Part shown: positions 54,118 through 64,000 of the stretch, piece by piece | Position numbering within the stretch: the first letter of the stretch is position 1 | Layout of the letters: every line of letters begins with the position of its first letter | Origin: Phytopythium helicoides | Lineage: Eukaryota > Oomycota > Peronosporomycetes > Pythiales > Pythiaceae | Length of the DNA stretch: 64,000 nucleotides | Direction of reading: 5' to 3' | Assembly: GCA_024867545.1 (NCBI GenBank) | Contig: JANFNE010000008.1 | Span: 682,001-746,000 of the forward strand | Notes under the pieces: generated by a model | What the model saw: only the letters and a program-made list of their open reading frames with translations | The model's database searches: none | What the model was told of the DNA's origin: nothing | Position numbers and translations under genes: made by a program

Positions 54118-54561
54118 TCAGTAGAAGTACTCGACGGGCTGTCCGTCTGCGGTGGTGAGCGAGATCTGGAGCGAAATCTCGCTGCGCGGCGCGCCAAGCC
54201 CTCCGAACTCGTCCGGGAGCACGAGCGGGTAGCTGTAGAGCTCGTTGTGGCGGTTGCCAGCGAATAGCGCGAGCGGGATGACGGCCGAGCCGAGCAGGTC
54301 GTCCTTGGAGAAGCGGTCGTAGTCGAAGACCTCGACGAGCAGGAACTGGTTCTCCCACTCCTTGAGCTGGAACTCGAACTTCTCGGGCGGCCCCCACTGC
54401 GGGTTCAGCTCGCTGCTGATGGTCGAGCTCTTGCGCGTCGTGCCGCCAGCGTGGAACACCACGTACGGGTCGCTCTTGCCGCCCACCACGTCCGGGTCGG
54501 CGGCCGCCAGGTCCGCGCACTTGAACAGGATCACGCGCAGCTCGAAGCCCCCGCGCGGCAT
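54118..54561 (-). CDS. Single C2-domain protein
   Basis: 147 residues, MPRGGFELRVILFKCADLAAAD...; almost the whole protein is one C2 domain. Typical features are 'KSDPYVVFHAGG' (loop 1 Asp), 'LNPQWGPPEKFEFQL' and 'LLVEVFDYDRFSKDDLLGSAVIPL' (loop 3 Asp residues), so Ca2+-dependent membrane binding is possible. It is divergent to the MnmG gene with 248 bp between starts. Its last 47 nt are duplicated at 12955-13003, marking the edge of the segmental duplication. Confidence 0.8.
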   Translation of the reverse strand: MPRGGFELRVILFKCADLAAADPDVVGGKSDPYVVFHAGGTTRKSSTISSELNPQWGPPEKFEFQLKEWENQFLLVEVFDYDRFSKDDLLGSAVIPLALFAGNRHNELYSYPLVLPDEFGGLGAPRSEISLQISLTTADGQPVEYFY

Positions 54562-54809
54562 GTTCGGAACTTTGGAGGCGTACTGGCTCGCTTTGCGCCG
54601 CTTTTAGCCAATCCGGCGCTTTTCTATCTTTTCAGCCAATCAGAGGGATTAAAAATCACCTATTTCAACCAATGGACATGCAGTCTCTAATTTCGGCCAA
54701 TCAGGTGATACACGCGTTAAACGGGTGGCGCCGCAGTTGACCAGCGACCAAGGTGTCGAGCTGCTGCGTGCAGGCGGCTCTCTGGCGGGCTCCTGACGGC
54801 TCCAGGGCG

Positions 54810-57184
54810 ATGCGAGGGCTGCAGACGCGCGCGGCGGCGCTGCGCACGGTACGCGCGCGCTCCGGAGGGCTCTGGCGCCGCTTCTGCGGGCTCCAGGCGC
54901 GCTCTGTGGGCTCCGCGAGCGCCGGCGACGCCGAGTTCGACGTGATCGTGGTGGGTGGCGGCCACGCGGGCTGCGAGGCCGCGGCGGCGGCTGCCAGGAC
55001 CGGTGCGAGGCGTTGGCGGCTGATTGCTGCGCGTGTTGAGGCGCTGACGGAGTGGAACGCGGCGGTGCAGGCGCGCGGACGGCGCTCGTGACGCAGAAGC
55101 TGTCGACCGTCGGCGAGATGTCGTGCAACGTGCGTCGTCGATGGAGCTGCTGGTGGGCTGATAGACGCGCGTGGGCTGACGGAATGTGCTGCTGGGGGTT
55201 GTGAACGCAGCCGTCGATTGGAGGTGTGGGCAAGGGCACGCTCGTGCGCGAGGTGGACGCGCTGGGCGGACTCATGGGCCGCGTGGCGGACGCCGCGGGC
55301 ATCCAGTTTCGCGTGCTGAACGCCGCCAAGGGCCCGGCAGTGCGAGGTCCGCGCGCGCAGATGGACCGTGACCTGTACCAGCAGAACATGCAGCGAGAGC
55401 TGCGCGCGACGCCCAACCTGACGCTGGAAGAGGACGGCGTGGACGACCTGCTGCTCGACGACCTCGGCGGACAGTCCCGCGTGCGAGGCGTGCGCACGTC
55501 CTCGGGCCGCGAAATTCGAGCTCGAGCCGTGGTCATCACGGCCGGTACGTTCCTGCGCGGTATGGTGTACCAGGGTCGCGACATTCGGATCCCGGCTGGT
55601 CGACATCTGCGCGACTCATCTGGGCTGGAGGCGCCGAGCGTGGCGCTCGCCGAGACGCTCGAGCGGTTCGAGTTCCCGCTTGGGCGGCTCAAGACTGGCA
55701 CCCCGCCTCGACTGGATGGAAAGACTATCAACCTCGACGGCCTGGAGGAGCAGCCTAGCGACACACCGCCGCGTCCATTCTCATTCCTTCATGAGTCGCT
55801 GTTCACGAACAATAACGCCTGGCTCAAGGACCGCCAGCTCGTTTCCTGCTTCGCGACGTACACGAACGAAGACTCGCATCGCATCGTGCGTGACAACATG
55901 CACCTGCTCCCAGTTTACATGGGCGATGACGGACGCGGCGTTGGTCCTCGGTACTGTCCATCCATCGACGCCAAGGTCGTTCGGTTTGCCGATCGCGACC
56001 GCCACCAGATCTGGCTCGAGCCGGAGGGACTCAACACAGACATTGTCTACCCGAACGGCATTTCGACGGCGCTACCTGCTGACGTTCAGGTTGAGTTGCT
56101 GCGTACGATCAAGGGCCTTGAGCGCGTGGAACTGGTTCGGCCGGGTTATTCAGTCGAGTACGACTTCATCGATCCGCGATCGTTGCACTCGACGCTTGAG
56201 ACCAAGAAGATTGGCGGGTTGTTCCTCGCAGGACAAGTGAACGGCACGACGGGGTACGAAGAAGCAGCAGCTCAAGGAATTGTGGCTGGTATCAATGCTG
56301 GTCTTCAGGTCGTCGGACGCGAGCCTTTTGTGCTTGACCGCGCTGATGCGTTCATCGGTGTGCTTATTGACGATCTCGTGTCGCTCGGCACCAGCGAGCC
56401 GTACCGCATGTTCACATCCCGATCCGAGTATCGCCTGTTGTTGCGTCAAGACAATGCCGACCTACGACTCACTCGCCGTGCATTTGAAGCCGGTGTTGAT
56501 GTCGGTGAGAACCGGATGGTGACGCTGGAGAAGAAAGAGAGCGCGATGAAGACGGCTCGTGAGGCTCTAGATGAATTCGTATGTGATCCGCATCAGTGGA
56601 ACCGCTACGGTGTCAAGGTTGGTCTTGACGGTGTCAAGCGCTCAGCCGGGCAGATCCTTTCATTTGCGTACGTTACCCCCAACGCGGTGGAGAAAATTTG
56701 GCTCGACACTGGGTATGACAAGCGTGGCGCACTCGGAGGCATTCTGGAGAACGAGAACGACGCGGGCATCCTGCAGGAGCTCATCAAGACCGAGTGCTTG
56801 TACGCGACCCAGCTTCGACTCCAGCGCCAAGAGATCGCGGCATTCCGCAAGAGACAACACGTGAAGATTCCCGAATGGATCAACTACGATGAGCTGCCCA
56901 TGATCTCGAACGAGGAGAAGGAAAAGCTCGCGCGCGCGAAGCCGTCGACCATTTACGCAGCGAGTCGCATCTCCGGCGTTCGGTCGGCCACACTGCTGTT
57001 GCTGTACCAGTACGCGACTCGCCAGCGCGAATTCCAGCAGGAAGGAGGACAAGTCGGCGACAATGAGAGCGAAAGCGTGGAGGACGCCCGCGTGATGCGG
57101 CGACGGCAGCGCCAGCAGAGACGGCAGCAGCAGCTGAAGCTTCAAGAGGACGCTGAAGAGGCTGCAACGGCCGTCGCTCAGTAG
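54810..57184 (+). CDS. MTO1: Mitochondrial tRNA uridine-5-carboxymethylaminomethyl modification enzyme (MnmG/GidA, MTO1)
   Basis: Three exons: 54810-55002, 55071-55129 and 55211-57184 (introns GTGCGA...TGCAG and GTGCGT...CGCAG); 741 residues. The start was chosen at [19 protein letters not shown], an Arg-rich, acid-free presequence pointing to mitochondria. The FAD-binding motif '[16 protein letters not shown]' is followed, across exon joins, by '[33 protein letters not shown]'. Later motifs are '[11 protein letters not shown]', '[16 protein letters not shown]', '[21 protein letters not shown]' and '[20 protein letters not shown]'. With MnmE/GTPBP3 it modifies the wobble uridine of mitochondrial tRNAs. 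The Gln/Arg-rich tail after residue about 700 is an extension. Confidence 0.92.
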
Positions 57185-57360
57185 TGGCGTCGCAAGTAAC
57201 ATGGTAAATGCACAACAACTCTAGAAGATCCACTTTGGTGTACAATGAAGGGAGTGCATTAGACAATCTCCGTGGTCGGAAAGCTCGTGATGAGGCGTGC
57301 TGTGGCCCGGTCCATCCTTGAGCGTCATCTTGCATCTAAGCGATACAGCAGCACCTCGGC

Positions 57361-58621
57361 TCACGCTGCCTCGGCAGCTTGGTGGGTGTCTTCAAACTCA
57401 CTGACAAGGTCAAGGTATTCAAGCGCGGCCTCGTCAGCCCACGAGCCCTGCGGCGTGATGGCACCCATCAGCCCTCCGTCGCTTCCATTGTGAAAGAAGG
57501 CGCAGTGCGATCCGTGGGCCGTCTCAAGGAGCATGGCGAGCGGGTTTTGCTTGATGACGTCGTAGAGGATTCCTTCGCGCCTGCACACGGGATCATCGAG
57601 CGCGTTGATACACAGCACGGGCTTTCGCACGTTCTCGAGCGCGCGCACGGGGTTGTTCTCGCGCCAATAGGCGTCCAGGTCGTCTCCGAAGCCGTGCATC
57701 TTGACAAACACAGACCGGTCGAACTCCTGAATGCTGGTGGCGGCAAGCGCGCGGGGCATATCGACAACTTCGCGCAGCGTCCACGCGTGGCGCAGCAGCA
57801 GTGCCTTGAGCGAGAAGGTCATGAGGAAGTCGTAGGTCTGGGACATACCCCCACGGCAAAAGAGCTCCTCGGCGTCGTAGCCCGGCGAGACGAGCACGCC
57901 GGCGTCGAAGCGCGAGTCCACTCCTGTCTCGCCAAAGTAGGAGACCAGCAGTCCTGCTCCTGCCGAGAGTCCGATGGCCACGCGGCGCTTGGCCAGCGGG
58001 AACTCGCGCTCGATGTGCTGCACCGCGTCCTGCAGATCGCGCACGCAGCCGAACGCCTGCAGCTTTGGCGTAGCCAGCGGGACGCCGCCGTGGCCGCGCT
58101 TGTTGACCACCACGGGCCGGTAGCCGCGCGCCAGCGCCGCCGCGCTCAGCGAGCGCAGGTGCGCGCTGTTTCCCGTAAGTCCGTGGAGCAGCACGACGAC
58201 CGGCGCGTCCTGTGGGAGCTCGCGAGCGTCGGCTGCGCCCGCCGGCGCCGCCCAGTCGAGCGCGCACTGGCCGCCGTCGCGCAGCGCCAGCAGCTCGCGG
58301 CGGTAGCGCACACTTCGCGACTGCGGGACGACGAAGGTCAGCGCGATCTGCGCGTGCGCGTTCGCGAACAGCCAGGACGCAGGCGCGAAGCGCGCGCGCA
58401 CGCCCTCCAAGCCCTGCGGAGCCAGTCGAGCGTTAGTTAGCGAAGGAGCGAGCGCCGCCAGCCGCCTCCGGAGCGATTCGTACGGCCGCCACGTGCGAGT
58501 TGAGCGCCGAGCGCCCCGCCACCACCCGCGACGAGCAGCGCGCGGCGCTGGGGCCCCCGGCAGGCGCCAGCGCCGCCGCCGCGCGCGCCAGGAGCGCCGC
58601 CGCCGCCTCCGCGACGCTCAT
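57361..58621 (-). CDS. Alpha/beta hydrolase (YheT/ABHD1-3 type)
   Basis: Exon 1 58621-58484 (MSVAEAAAALLARAAAALAPAGG...), a 70-nt GT-AG intron (58414-58483), then exon 2 58413-57361; 396 residues. It has 'PVVVLLHGLTGNSAHLRSL' (oxyanion region), 'VVVNKRGHGGVPL', the nucleophile elbow 'GLSAGAG' with Ser, a catalytic Asp in 'CINALDDPVC' and His in 'AHGSHCAFF'. These place it with the ABHD1/ABHD3/YheT group of esterases and phospholipases. The hydrophobic Ala-rich N-terminus may be a membrane anchor. Substrate unknown. Its 3' end faces the MnmG gene (convergent, 176 bp apart). Confidence 0.85.
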
Positions 58622-58905
58622 GGCGCCTGTCTCGCTGCGATTGAAGAAGCCGCGGGTGGCGCCATTTGCGCTTTCTCGTAGAAACCTATAGATGCGTTGA
58701 TATTTTGTAGGATATAATGGATAACGTCGCAGATAAAACTATGAAAATGAATTCAACACTCATATTGATGTTGTGTACAGGTTGTGTGCCGCGGGGATCT
58801 TCGCCAAGGGACGCCATGGGATCAAGCGATCCTGGAAGGTCATGCCGTGCTCCATGCTCGCTCACTCTCGGATCCGCCGCCTCTCCAGCACCCGACGCGA
58901 CTGCG

Positions 58906-60471
58906 ATGGGCGCGAACAACAGCTCCCTGGCCGACTGCGTGCTCGACGGCGACGTGCCGGCGCTCAAGGCGGCGCTGCGCGTCCCCGAGGCGGCGGACGC
59001 GCTCGCCGTCGAGCAGGCGGTGCACACGGCCGTCGCCATGGACGTGCGCTCGCCGCAGCAGCTGCAGCAGCTGCAGATCGCGCTCGAGCTGCTGCTGCTG
59101 GCGCGGCCCGAGGCCTGGGGCTCGCGCACGTCCGGCAGCTCGGCGCTCGCGGCCGACGACGGGCTCAACAACGCCGACTGGACGGCCAGCCACCGCGCGT
59201 GCGTGACGGGCAACCTCTCGTTCGTGGCGTTCGTGCGGCAGCAGCAGAAGCGGCCAGCGGAGGACGCTGGGACCGTCCGCGACGCGTTCGGACTGCTGCC
59301 GGTGGACTTGGTGCCGCCGGAGCTGCTGCGGACTAGGGAGGAGGTGGCTCGAGAGCTCGTGGCTGCCGCGGGGGACGGGAAGACGCTCACGGCCAGGGAG
59401 CGCCGCGCTGCTGCTATCCACTGGCTGCGCGAGTCCAAGGCGGCGTTCGAGACTCGCCAGGTGCTGCAGCAGCTGCTGGAGGCGCGAGAGCGCCAGGCTG
59501 CGGCCGAACGAGCTCGACGAGAGCGCAGCGACTCGGACAGGAGCGTCGAGATGGTCTCCAAAGCGGAGGAAGACGCGCCAGAGCAGGCCATGTATGCTCC
59601 TCCTGGAGCGTTCTTTGTGGCGTTCGAGCCGAGTCAGGAGCGATTCCCGTTTGGACCCAGCGACTACGGCGTCAAGAGCGACGGACAGGTCTTCATGGGC
59701 CACGTGCACGACCGAGATGCGCCACTGCGCGTTCGCTTCCGCGTCCCCAGAGCCGAGATTTTCCTTCAAGGCTACTTCCAGCTCATCTGGCGCGCGCCAG
59801 GAGAGCCGAGGAGCGAGGAGCCGCACTATGAACCGCAGGTGCTGCGCTTGAGGGACGAGCTGCTGCGGAGAATGGACCAGAACCCACCACTGGACCCTGA
59901 GCAGCTCATGGCCGCGTCGCCCGAGGCCAGTGTGGCAGAGCGACGCCTTGTCGACGATGAAAGTGATGACGAGAGCGGAAGTGAAGTCAGCGGATGGTTC
60001 CCCATCTCGGTTTGCCATTTGCCTCAGGGTAGCGTGGCCCATGTGCTGTTCGTCTCGTGCGACCGCAACCTGCTCCACCGGTCCATCGTGCTGTCGACCG
60101 AAGGTGTTATCATCGAGACGCCTCCGATGGACGGAGACTACGACAGCAGCGACGACGAGTACAGCGACGAAGAAGAGGAAGCTATCGCCAACGAGGAAGA
60201 AGCAGGAGAGTACACTTTCCTGGTCGGCGGCGAGGAGTTCCGACACCCGAGTCCAGAGCTCGACGGCAAGGAGTTCAACGACGTGGCTGAGCTCGAGGCG
60301 TTTGTCCAAAGCGTGTGCGCTGCCAGGAAAAAGCAGCGCGAGCTTGTAGCGGACGACGGTGACAAGCAGCACGACGAGCGGCCTGGAGAGCCTACACAAG
60401 TGAGCGAGGACGGACACGATCCTCATGATATCATCGACGGAGAAGGCGAGCAGAGCCCAGCAGCTGCGTGA
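58906..60471 (+). CDS. Hypothetical acidic protein, possibly N-myristoylated
   Basis: 521 residues from the ATG at 58906. The frame is open further up to 58717, but the start MGANNSSL fits an N-myristoylation signal and the upstream part looks like a leader. Residues 10-130 are ankyrin-like helical ('DCVLDGDVPALKAAL', 'ASHRACVTGNLSFVAFV'). A charged helix follows ('EARERQAAAERARRERS'), then a beta-rich domain ('VFMGHVHDRDAPLRVRFRVPRAEIFLQGYF'). Strongly acidic runs (DDESDDESGSE; DSSDDEYSDEEEEAIANEEE) lie towards the C-terminus. Family not recognised. It ends 189 bp before the stop codon of the convergent START-FYVE gene 2. Confidence 0.65.
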   Translation: MGANNSSLADCVLDGDVPALKAALRVPEAADALAVEQAVHTAVAMDVRSPQQLQQLQIALELLLLARPEAWGSRTSGSSALAADDGLNNADWTASHRACVTGNLSFVAFVRQQQKRPAEDAGTVRDAFGLLPVDLVPPELLRTREEVARELVAAAGDGKTLTARERRAAAIHWLRESKAAFETRQVLQQLLEARERQAAAERARRERSDSDRSVEMVSKAEEDAPEQAMYAPPGAFFVAFEPSQERFPFGPSDYGVKSDGQVFMGHVHDRDAPLRVRFRVPRAEIFLQGYFQLIWRAPGEPRSEEPHYEPQVLRLRDELLRRMDQNPPLDPEQLMAASPEASVAERRLVDDESDDESGSEVSGWFPISVCHLPQGSVAHVLFVSCDRNLLHRSIVLSTEGVIIETPPMDGDYDSSDDEYSDEEEEAIANEEEAGEYTFLVGGEEFRHPSPELDGKEFNDVAELEAFVQSVCAARKKQRELVADDGDKQHDERPGEPTQVSEDGHDPHDIIDGEGEQSPAAA

Positions 60472-60558
60472 GTGGGGTGAATTTGGATAGTAATGCATGT
60501 ATTTCTCATTTTTGTTCATCATGAGGGTAATCCGTTTCATACGTTTGATTGTTCGCTA

Positions 60559-60660
60559 GTCATGTCGAGACGTTGCTCGCTACACGGGAGGTTTCACTGT
60601 CTGGCGTGAGTTCGATCCCCACGCGACCTCTCTCGGTCAATAAAAAACAAAAAAAAAAAA
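60559..60660 (+). mobile_element. tRNA-derived SINE-like insertion with poly(A) tail
   Basis: A tRNA-Ser-like head: GTC...TGTCGAG (A-box-like) at 60559-60570 and B box GTTCGATCC at 60610-60618 in a TpsiC-like stem with one mismatch. The 3' strand CGCGAC could pair with the 5' GTC. A short tail and A-rich run (60639-60660) follow. The tail ends directly at the stop codon of the minus-strand START-FYVE gene. No target duplication was found. Confidence 0.45.
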
Positions 60661-60662
60661 GC

Positions 60663-63107
60663 CTACAGCTTGAGCGGAATCATGTCCTTGCTGCTGTCCA
60701 CGCGGCGCAGGACTTCCGTTTGTCGCGGCTCGGAGAACACAACAAAATCCTTGCCGTTGCTCAGGTGAATCATATCGTTCCCGCTTGGTGCAGGCGATGC
60801 CGATCGTCCGCATGGAGAGGGCACAGCGTTGGGAGCCATAGGCGGGCGGCTTGGAGCGCCAAAGTACATGATCTTCCCGCTGTTGTGAGCACTCGAGTTG
60901 CTGCCACTGCTCTTGCTGCTCACTTGGCTGGCCCCCAGGTTGTTCGAGGATTTCAAGTTTCCGTTGCGAGCCGCGGCATTCACAATTGCTGCAGCTGCAC
61001 GTGCTTCCTCCGCCGACATGTTGGCAAAGTGGAACTGGCTGTGGTTGCTGCCGTCGTTTGTCGTCGCCATCGTCGCAGTTGTCGCCACACTTTGTCGGCT
61101 GTCGCGGTACGCACCACTATGCCGATTTCCGTTGGCCATAGCCACATGCTGTTTCTGCAGCCGCATGTCGAACTCGTCGTCGTTGCTTCCGTCTTCCGAG
61201 TCGAACACTGTCATCTGACCGGCAGTTGGTCGGTACCGGAGCTCACTATCACCTGGAGACCCGAGCGTGAGCCCTCGCAGGGCGAGAATGTCCGGGTCTC
61301 GAGCCAGGAAAGCGCTAAGCGATGCGTCCGAAGACCCGGAGAAACTCTGAGGGCCCTGCGACCGCGAGAGGTGGTCGTTTGACGACGCAGTAGTGACTCC
61401 AGAACGCATCAGCTGATGCCGCTCGTACTCGGGTGAGAGACCTGAGTACGAGCTGCTGCTAATCGTCGAGATAGACATTTTGCCGCCTTGAGGCATGTAA
61501 GGAGGCGGGTACTGCTGGTAGTGCGGCTCGTACATGTGAGGAGCTGCTTGATCACGCGTCTCGAATTGCGTCTGGGCTTCAGGGAGTGACGGCCCGTAAG
61601 GTCCACTACCCGTCGAGTGTTGCCGGTACACAATATTGGCGGCGTAGTTCTCCGAGTCATCTGACGATCCGAGCATGTACCTCGTGCCGCCGCGGCTGCT
61701 TCCCCCGCGAGTGCTGCCAAGACTGGCAAGCTGCGACAGGTTGGTATTGCTGCTGCTACTGTTGGAAAGACTATCCATGCTATTGCCGCTGCGAGACCCG
61801 CCCTTGATGGCCAGGTTCATCTTGAGTTCGGCGATACACGATGTGCAGCCCCTCGCCTCGGCGAGCTCCTCGCTCTCCATGCTGTTGTTGTTGCTGTTGC
61901 TCTTTGCATACCCGGGTCGAAGCACAGGCTTGGGACCGGGGTTGTTGGCGTACGTCACGTCAAAATCGGCCATGCTAATGAACCCCGAGCACGTGCCGCA
62001 GACGGCCTCGCCGCAGAAGCGGCAGTGGTGGCGTCTTCGGTACGTGCGAAAGACCTTGAGGCACAGGTAGCAGTGGTCCGACTCGGTCCAGGTCATGTCG
62101 CCCGCGTGTGGCACTCGGAGCTCGGGCTTGGCTGCTTGCGCCAAATGGGACACGCACAGCGCGAGTGTCTGGAGCCACTTGACAAACTTCTTGGAGATGA
62201 CGCCGCCCTGAGTCTGCGCCGCTCGCATGCGCGGGCTCTGGGTCACTTCCTTGAGGATGATCTTGTTGGGCAGCAGGCAGAGGAAGAGCGAGAGCCGCAC
62301 CGAGTTGGAGCCGTCGCTCGTCTCCTCGACCACGAGGCCCGAGTTGCGCCAGTGCAGGCGGTCGGTCTTGGACGACTTGGGCAGCTCAGGGATGTCCTTG
62401 AAGTTCATGGACGAGAACGTGTGCACGCCGAGCAGCTTGGTGCCGTTGGTCTTGCGCAGCGGGTCGCGGGCCGCCCTCCTGCCGACTCGCTCGAGTCGGT
62501 CGGACAGCGGCTGTCGCTGGAAGACGTCCTGGTAGCAGACCATGGTGAAGTCCCGGTGCGACTCGAGCCCTCCAAGCTTGGAGAAGGACCGCAGCGTGAG
62601 CCAGTTGGCCGAGTACCCGTCGTCTTCGGTGAACATTTGCCACGCGGACCGCGGCTGCGGGCGGCCCGTGGACGCGTGCAGGTCGTCCGAGGGCGGCAGC
62701 TGCGTCTCGGCGTACGGCGGCGGCGTGGTGCAGGAGAGCGAGTCGACCACGGCCGCGTTCTCGTAGTGCTTGTCAAAGAGCTTCTTCATGAGCGCGCGGA
62801 ACTGGTCGGTCGTCGACGTGTGCAGCAGGTCGAGCACGGCGTTGAGGTCCACGTCCGGCACGCTCGTGACGGCGCGGACGAGGTAGAACTCGGACCGCGA
62901 GCCGCCGCCGCCCTTGCCGAACGTGCGCACCGTGCTCACGCGCTCGGGCAGCGCGTCGCCGCTCATCTCGTAGACGCGGGCGCCGCCCTTGTCGGTCACG
63001 AACTGCCAGTCGTTGGCGGGCGTCGTGGCCAGCAGCGCCAGGTCGGCCGCGTCCTCGCGCACGCGCTCCAGGATCCGCGCGGACGGCGCGGCGGCCGCGG
63101 GGCTCAT
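60663..63107 (-). CDS. START-like / FYVE zinc-finger protein 2
   Basis: An intact frame from the ATG at 63107 (MSPAAAAPSARILERVREDAADLALL), 814 residues; an upstream in-frame ATG at 63248 would add a Pro/Arg/His-rich leader. The START-like region has 'WQFVTDKGGARVYEMSGDALPERV', 'YLVRAVTSVPDVDLNAVLDLL', 'SFSKLGGLESHRDFTMVCYQDVF' and 'LLGVHTFSSMNFKDIPELP'. The FYVE finger is 'SDHCYLCLKVFRTYRRRHHCRFCGEAVCGTCSGF'. The long Ser/Gly/Asn-rich tail ends 'NDMIHLSNG...DMIPLKL'; the 'DMIPL' endings are shared with the paralogue at 47410. Expected role: PI3P-linked membrane or lipid function at endosomes. Confidence 0.85.
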   Translation of the reverse strand: MSPAAAAPSARILERVREDAADLALLATTPANDWQFVTDKGGARVYEMSGDALPERVSTVRTFGKGGGGSRSEFYLVRAVTSVPDVDLNAVLDLLHTSTTDQFRALMKKLFDKHYENAAVVDSLSCTTPPPYAETQLPPSDDLHASTGRPQPRSAWQMFTEDDGYSANWLTLRSFSKLGGLESHRDFTMVCYQDVFQRQPLSDRLERVGRRAARDPLRKTNGTKLLGVHTFSSMNFKDIPELPKSSKTDRLHWRNSGLVVEETSDGSNSVRLSLFLCLLPNKIILKEVTQSPRMRAAQTQGGVISKKFVKWLQTLALCVSHLAQAAKPELRVPHAGDMTWTESDHCYLCLKVFRTYRRRHHCRFCGEAVCGTCSGFISMADFDVTYANNPGPKPVLRPGYAKSNSNNNSMESEELAEARGCTSCIAELKMNLAIKGGSRSGNSMDSLSNSSSSNTNLSQLASLGSTRGGSSRGGTRYMLGSSDDSENYAANIVYRQHSTGSGPYGPSLPEAQTQFETRDQAAPHMYEPHYQQYPPPYMPQGGKMSISTISSSSYSGLSPEYERHQLMRSGVTTASSNDHLSRSQGPQSFSGSSDASLSAFLARDPDILALRGLTLGSPGDSELRYRPTAGQMTVFDSEDGSNDDEFDMRLQKQHVAMANGNRHSGAYRDSRQSVATTATMATTNDGSNHSQFHFANMSAEEARAAAAIVNAAARNGNLKSSNNLGASQVSSKSSGSNSSAHNSGKIMYFGAPSRPPMAPNAVPSPCGRSASPAPSGNDMIHLSNGKDFVVFSEPRQTEVLRRVDSSKDMIPLKL

Positions 63108-63248
63108 GGCTGCGGACGTGTGGACGTGCGGACGTGCGGACGTCGGACGCCGTCCCCACTGTGGACGTGGACGCGGATGCGGATGCGGACGGGGTCCGGG
63201 GCCGGCCGCGAGTTGGCGAATGCGCCTCGGTGCTGCCCGCTTTCGCAT

Positions 63249-64000
63249 TCCACGGCGACTGTACGTACATACTGTGCGTTTCAACCGCAAGATAGATCAG
63301 CAGCAACGGGAAAAGTACAGGTACGCGCACTGTGGAACGGTTCAGCTTCGCGGCGCATCCCCTCGCGGACGCGGATCCAGGGCTTTTTGCCACGTTGGAC
63401 GCGCGCAACGAGTTCGGCCGCCTCGCTGGACTCGACGGCTGGCTGTGTGGGCGGGCGCAGCCAAATGAGCACGAATCAGCGCCGGCTCCTGCAGTGGCCG
63501 GAGCGCGTTCTTCACCATCGGAACAGGCGCGAGGCGGACGGGCGCTCGCGGGAGAAGCTTTTCGCCCGAGCCAGAGCCGGATGGAGGGTAAAGAGCGCCT
63601 CTGCACCGTCCTCCAGCGGCCTCACGCGCGAGGGTGTGATGGCTACCGCTGAAATCATGGCCAGCAGCGTGCAGTACTCCCTCGGCATCTTCAGAAATTG
63701 CGGGGTTCTTTTTTCCAAAGTTCGACTCGGGCGTTTTACAAGTTGGGGTGGTGCTTGGCGACGGGCAGAAGCGTCGCGTCGTGCACGGGTGGTCTAGAGC
63801 CTCACGGCGGTGACGAGATGCCAGTCTTCTCGGCCGATCGGGATGCGAGGAGTGCTCCATGTGCTGGGATGACAGAGCGCAAAGTTCCAGTGCATACCAA
63901 AACTCACCGAAAGCATTCAGACTTTGAGTGTCCTTTGTTCTCAGCACCTGTTTTTTACGATCCATGGTGAGCAGCACGCACAGCGCGTGTACAGATTGGA
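63249..64000. other. 5' region of START-FYVE 2 and possible divergent gene start
   Basis: A plus-strand frame from the ATG at 63466 (MSTNQRRLLQWPERVLHHRNRR...) could begin a gene, with a GTAAAG donor at about 63588. The 3' part is unclear and the window ends. No firm gene can be called. Confidence 0.25.

Larger units (their letters stand above)
49457..54164 (-). repeat. Segmental duplication, inverted copy B of 12955-18742
   Basis: It contains, in the same relative order as block A, the Fanzor element, the small conserved frame, the ankyrin gene and the C2-gene tail. Copy B lacks about 655 bp inside Fanzor (equivalent to A 16381-17036) and several hundred bp inside the ankyrin gene, which accounts for most of the length difference. 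Confidence 0.85.

Noticed and set aside
54993..55215. MnmG as a pseudogene because of two frame breaks
   Set aside because: Both breaks are explained by GT-AG introns that restore the conserved family sequence exactly.
60559..60638. A functional tRNA gene
   Set aside because: Mismatches in the acceptor and TpsiC stems and a poly(A) tail fit a SINE better than a tRNA.
62025..63797. 590-codon plus-strand frame
   Set aside because: Antisense to the clear START-FYVE 2 gene; composition is a mirror of its GC-rich codons and no family features are present.
1..64000. CRISPR array, rRNA, or viral insertion
   Set aside because: No regularly spaced repeat array, rRNA signature or viral gene was seen on either strand.

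Overview
The window looks like nuclear DNA of an oomycete, most likely Phytophthora or a close relative. It carries large families of ankyrin-repeat proteins with the oomycete-style 'HLDVVQWLHENRSEGC' unit and START-FYVE proteins. It also has secreted intradiol dioxygenases, an elicitin-like secreted protein, compact genes with introns of about 60-80 nt, and decayed Fanzor (eukaryotic TnpB-like) genes. Identifications come from reading the translations; no database search was run.

Layout. 1-3.8 kb: two minus-strand ankyrin genes, the second frame-broken. 5.5-10.9 kb: a head-to-head pair of paralogous membrane proteins, the right copy badly interrupted. 11.2-20.4 kb: a three-gene array of cysteine-rich type I membrane proteins, split by a 5.8-kb mobile block (12.92-18.74 kb) carrying an ankyrin gene and a Fanzor gene. 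21 kb: an elicitin-like gene. 22.0-30.9 kb: a large palindrome with about 4.1-kb arms and a 0.7-kb spacer, each arm holding two tandem secreted intradiol dioxygenases; two further copies lie head-to-head at 31.9-35.9 kb. 36-38 kb: a D-2-hydroxyacid dehydrogenase and a small hypothetical gene. 39.4-40.5 kb: a decayed gene. 40.7-45.3 kb: three tandem three-exon TLC/LAG1-domain genes (ceramide-synthase-like). 45.6 kb: a small secreted protein. 47.4-49.4 kb: START-FYVE gene 1. 49.46-54.16 kb: a second, inverted copy of the ankyrin+Fanzor block, ending inside a C2-domain gene. 54.8-63.1 kb: mitochondrial MnmG (three exons), an alpha/beta hydrolase (two exons), an acidic possibly myristoylated protein, a tRNA-derived SINE-like insert and START-FYVE gene 2.

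Most interesting system. The two Fanzor copies have complementary damage. The 16.6-kb copy has its N-terminus but loses the RuvC-III aspartate to a 10-nt deletion. The 49.6-kb copy keeps both RuvC aspartate motifs but has lost its N-terminus. Both share a conserved stretch after the stop codon that ends at one sharp boundary (18742 / 49457) next to unrelated flanks, as expected of an omega-RNA plus element right end. The duplicated block ends exactly at that right end, and its other edge abuts a left-end-like sequence. It also carries the last 47 nt of the C2 gene. This points to end-mediated mobilisation of a neighbouring ankyrin gene from the 50-kb locus to the 13-kb locus.

Caveat: several otherwise good genes carry single-nucleotide frame breaks, one in a G-run, so uncorrected sequencing indels are a live alternative to true pseudogenes.
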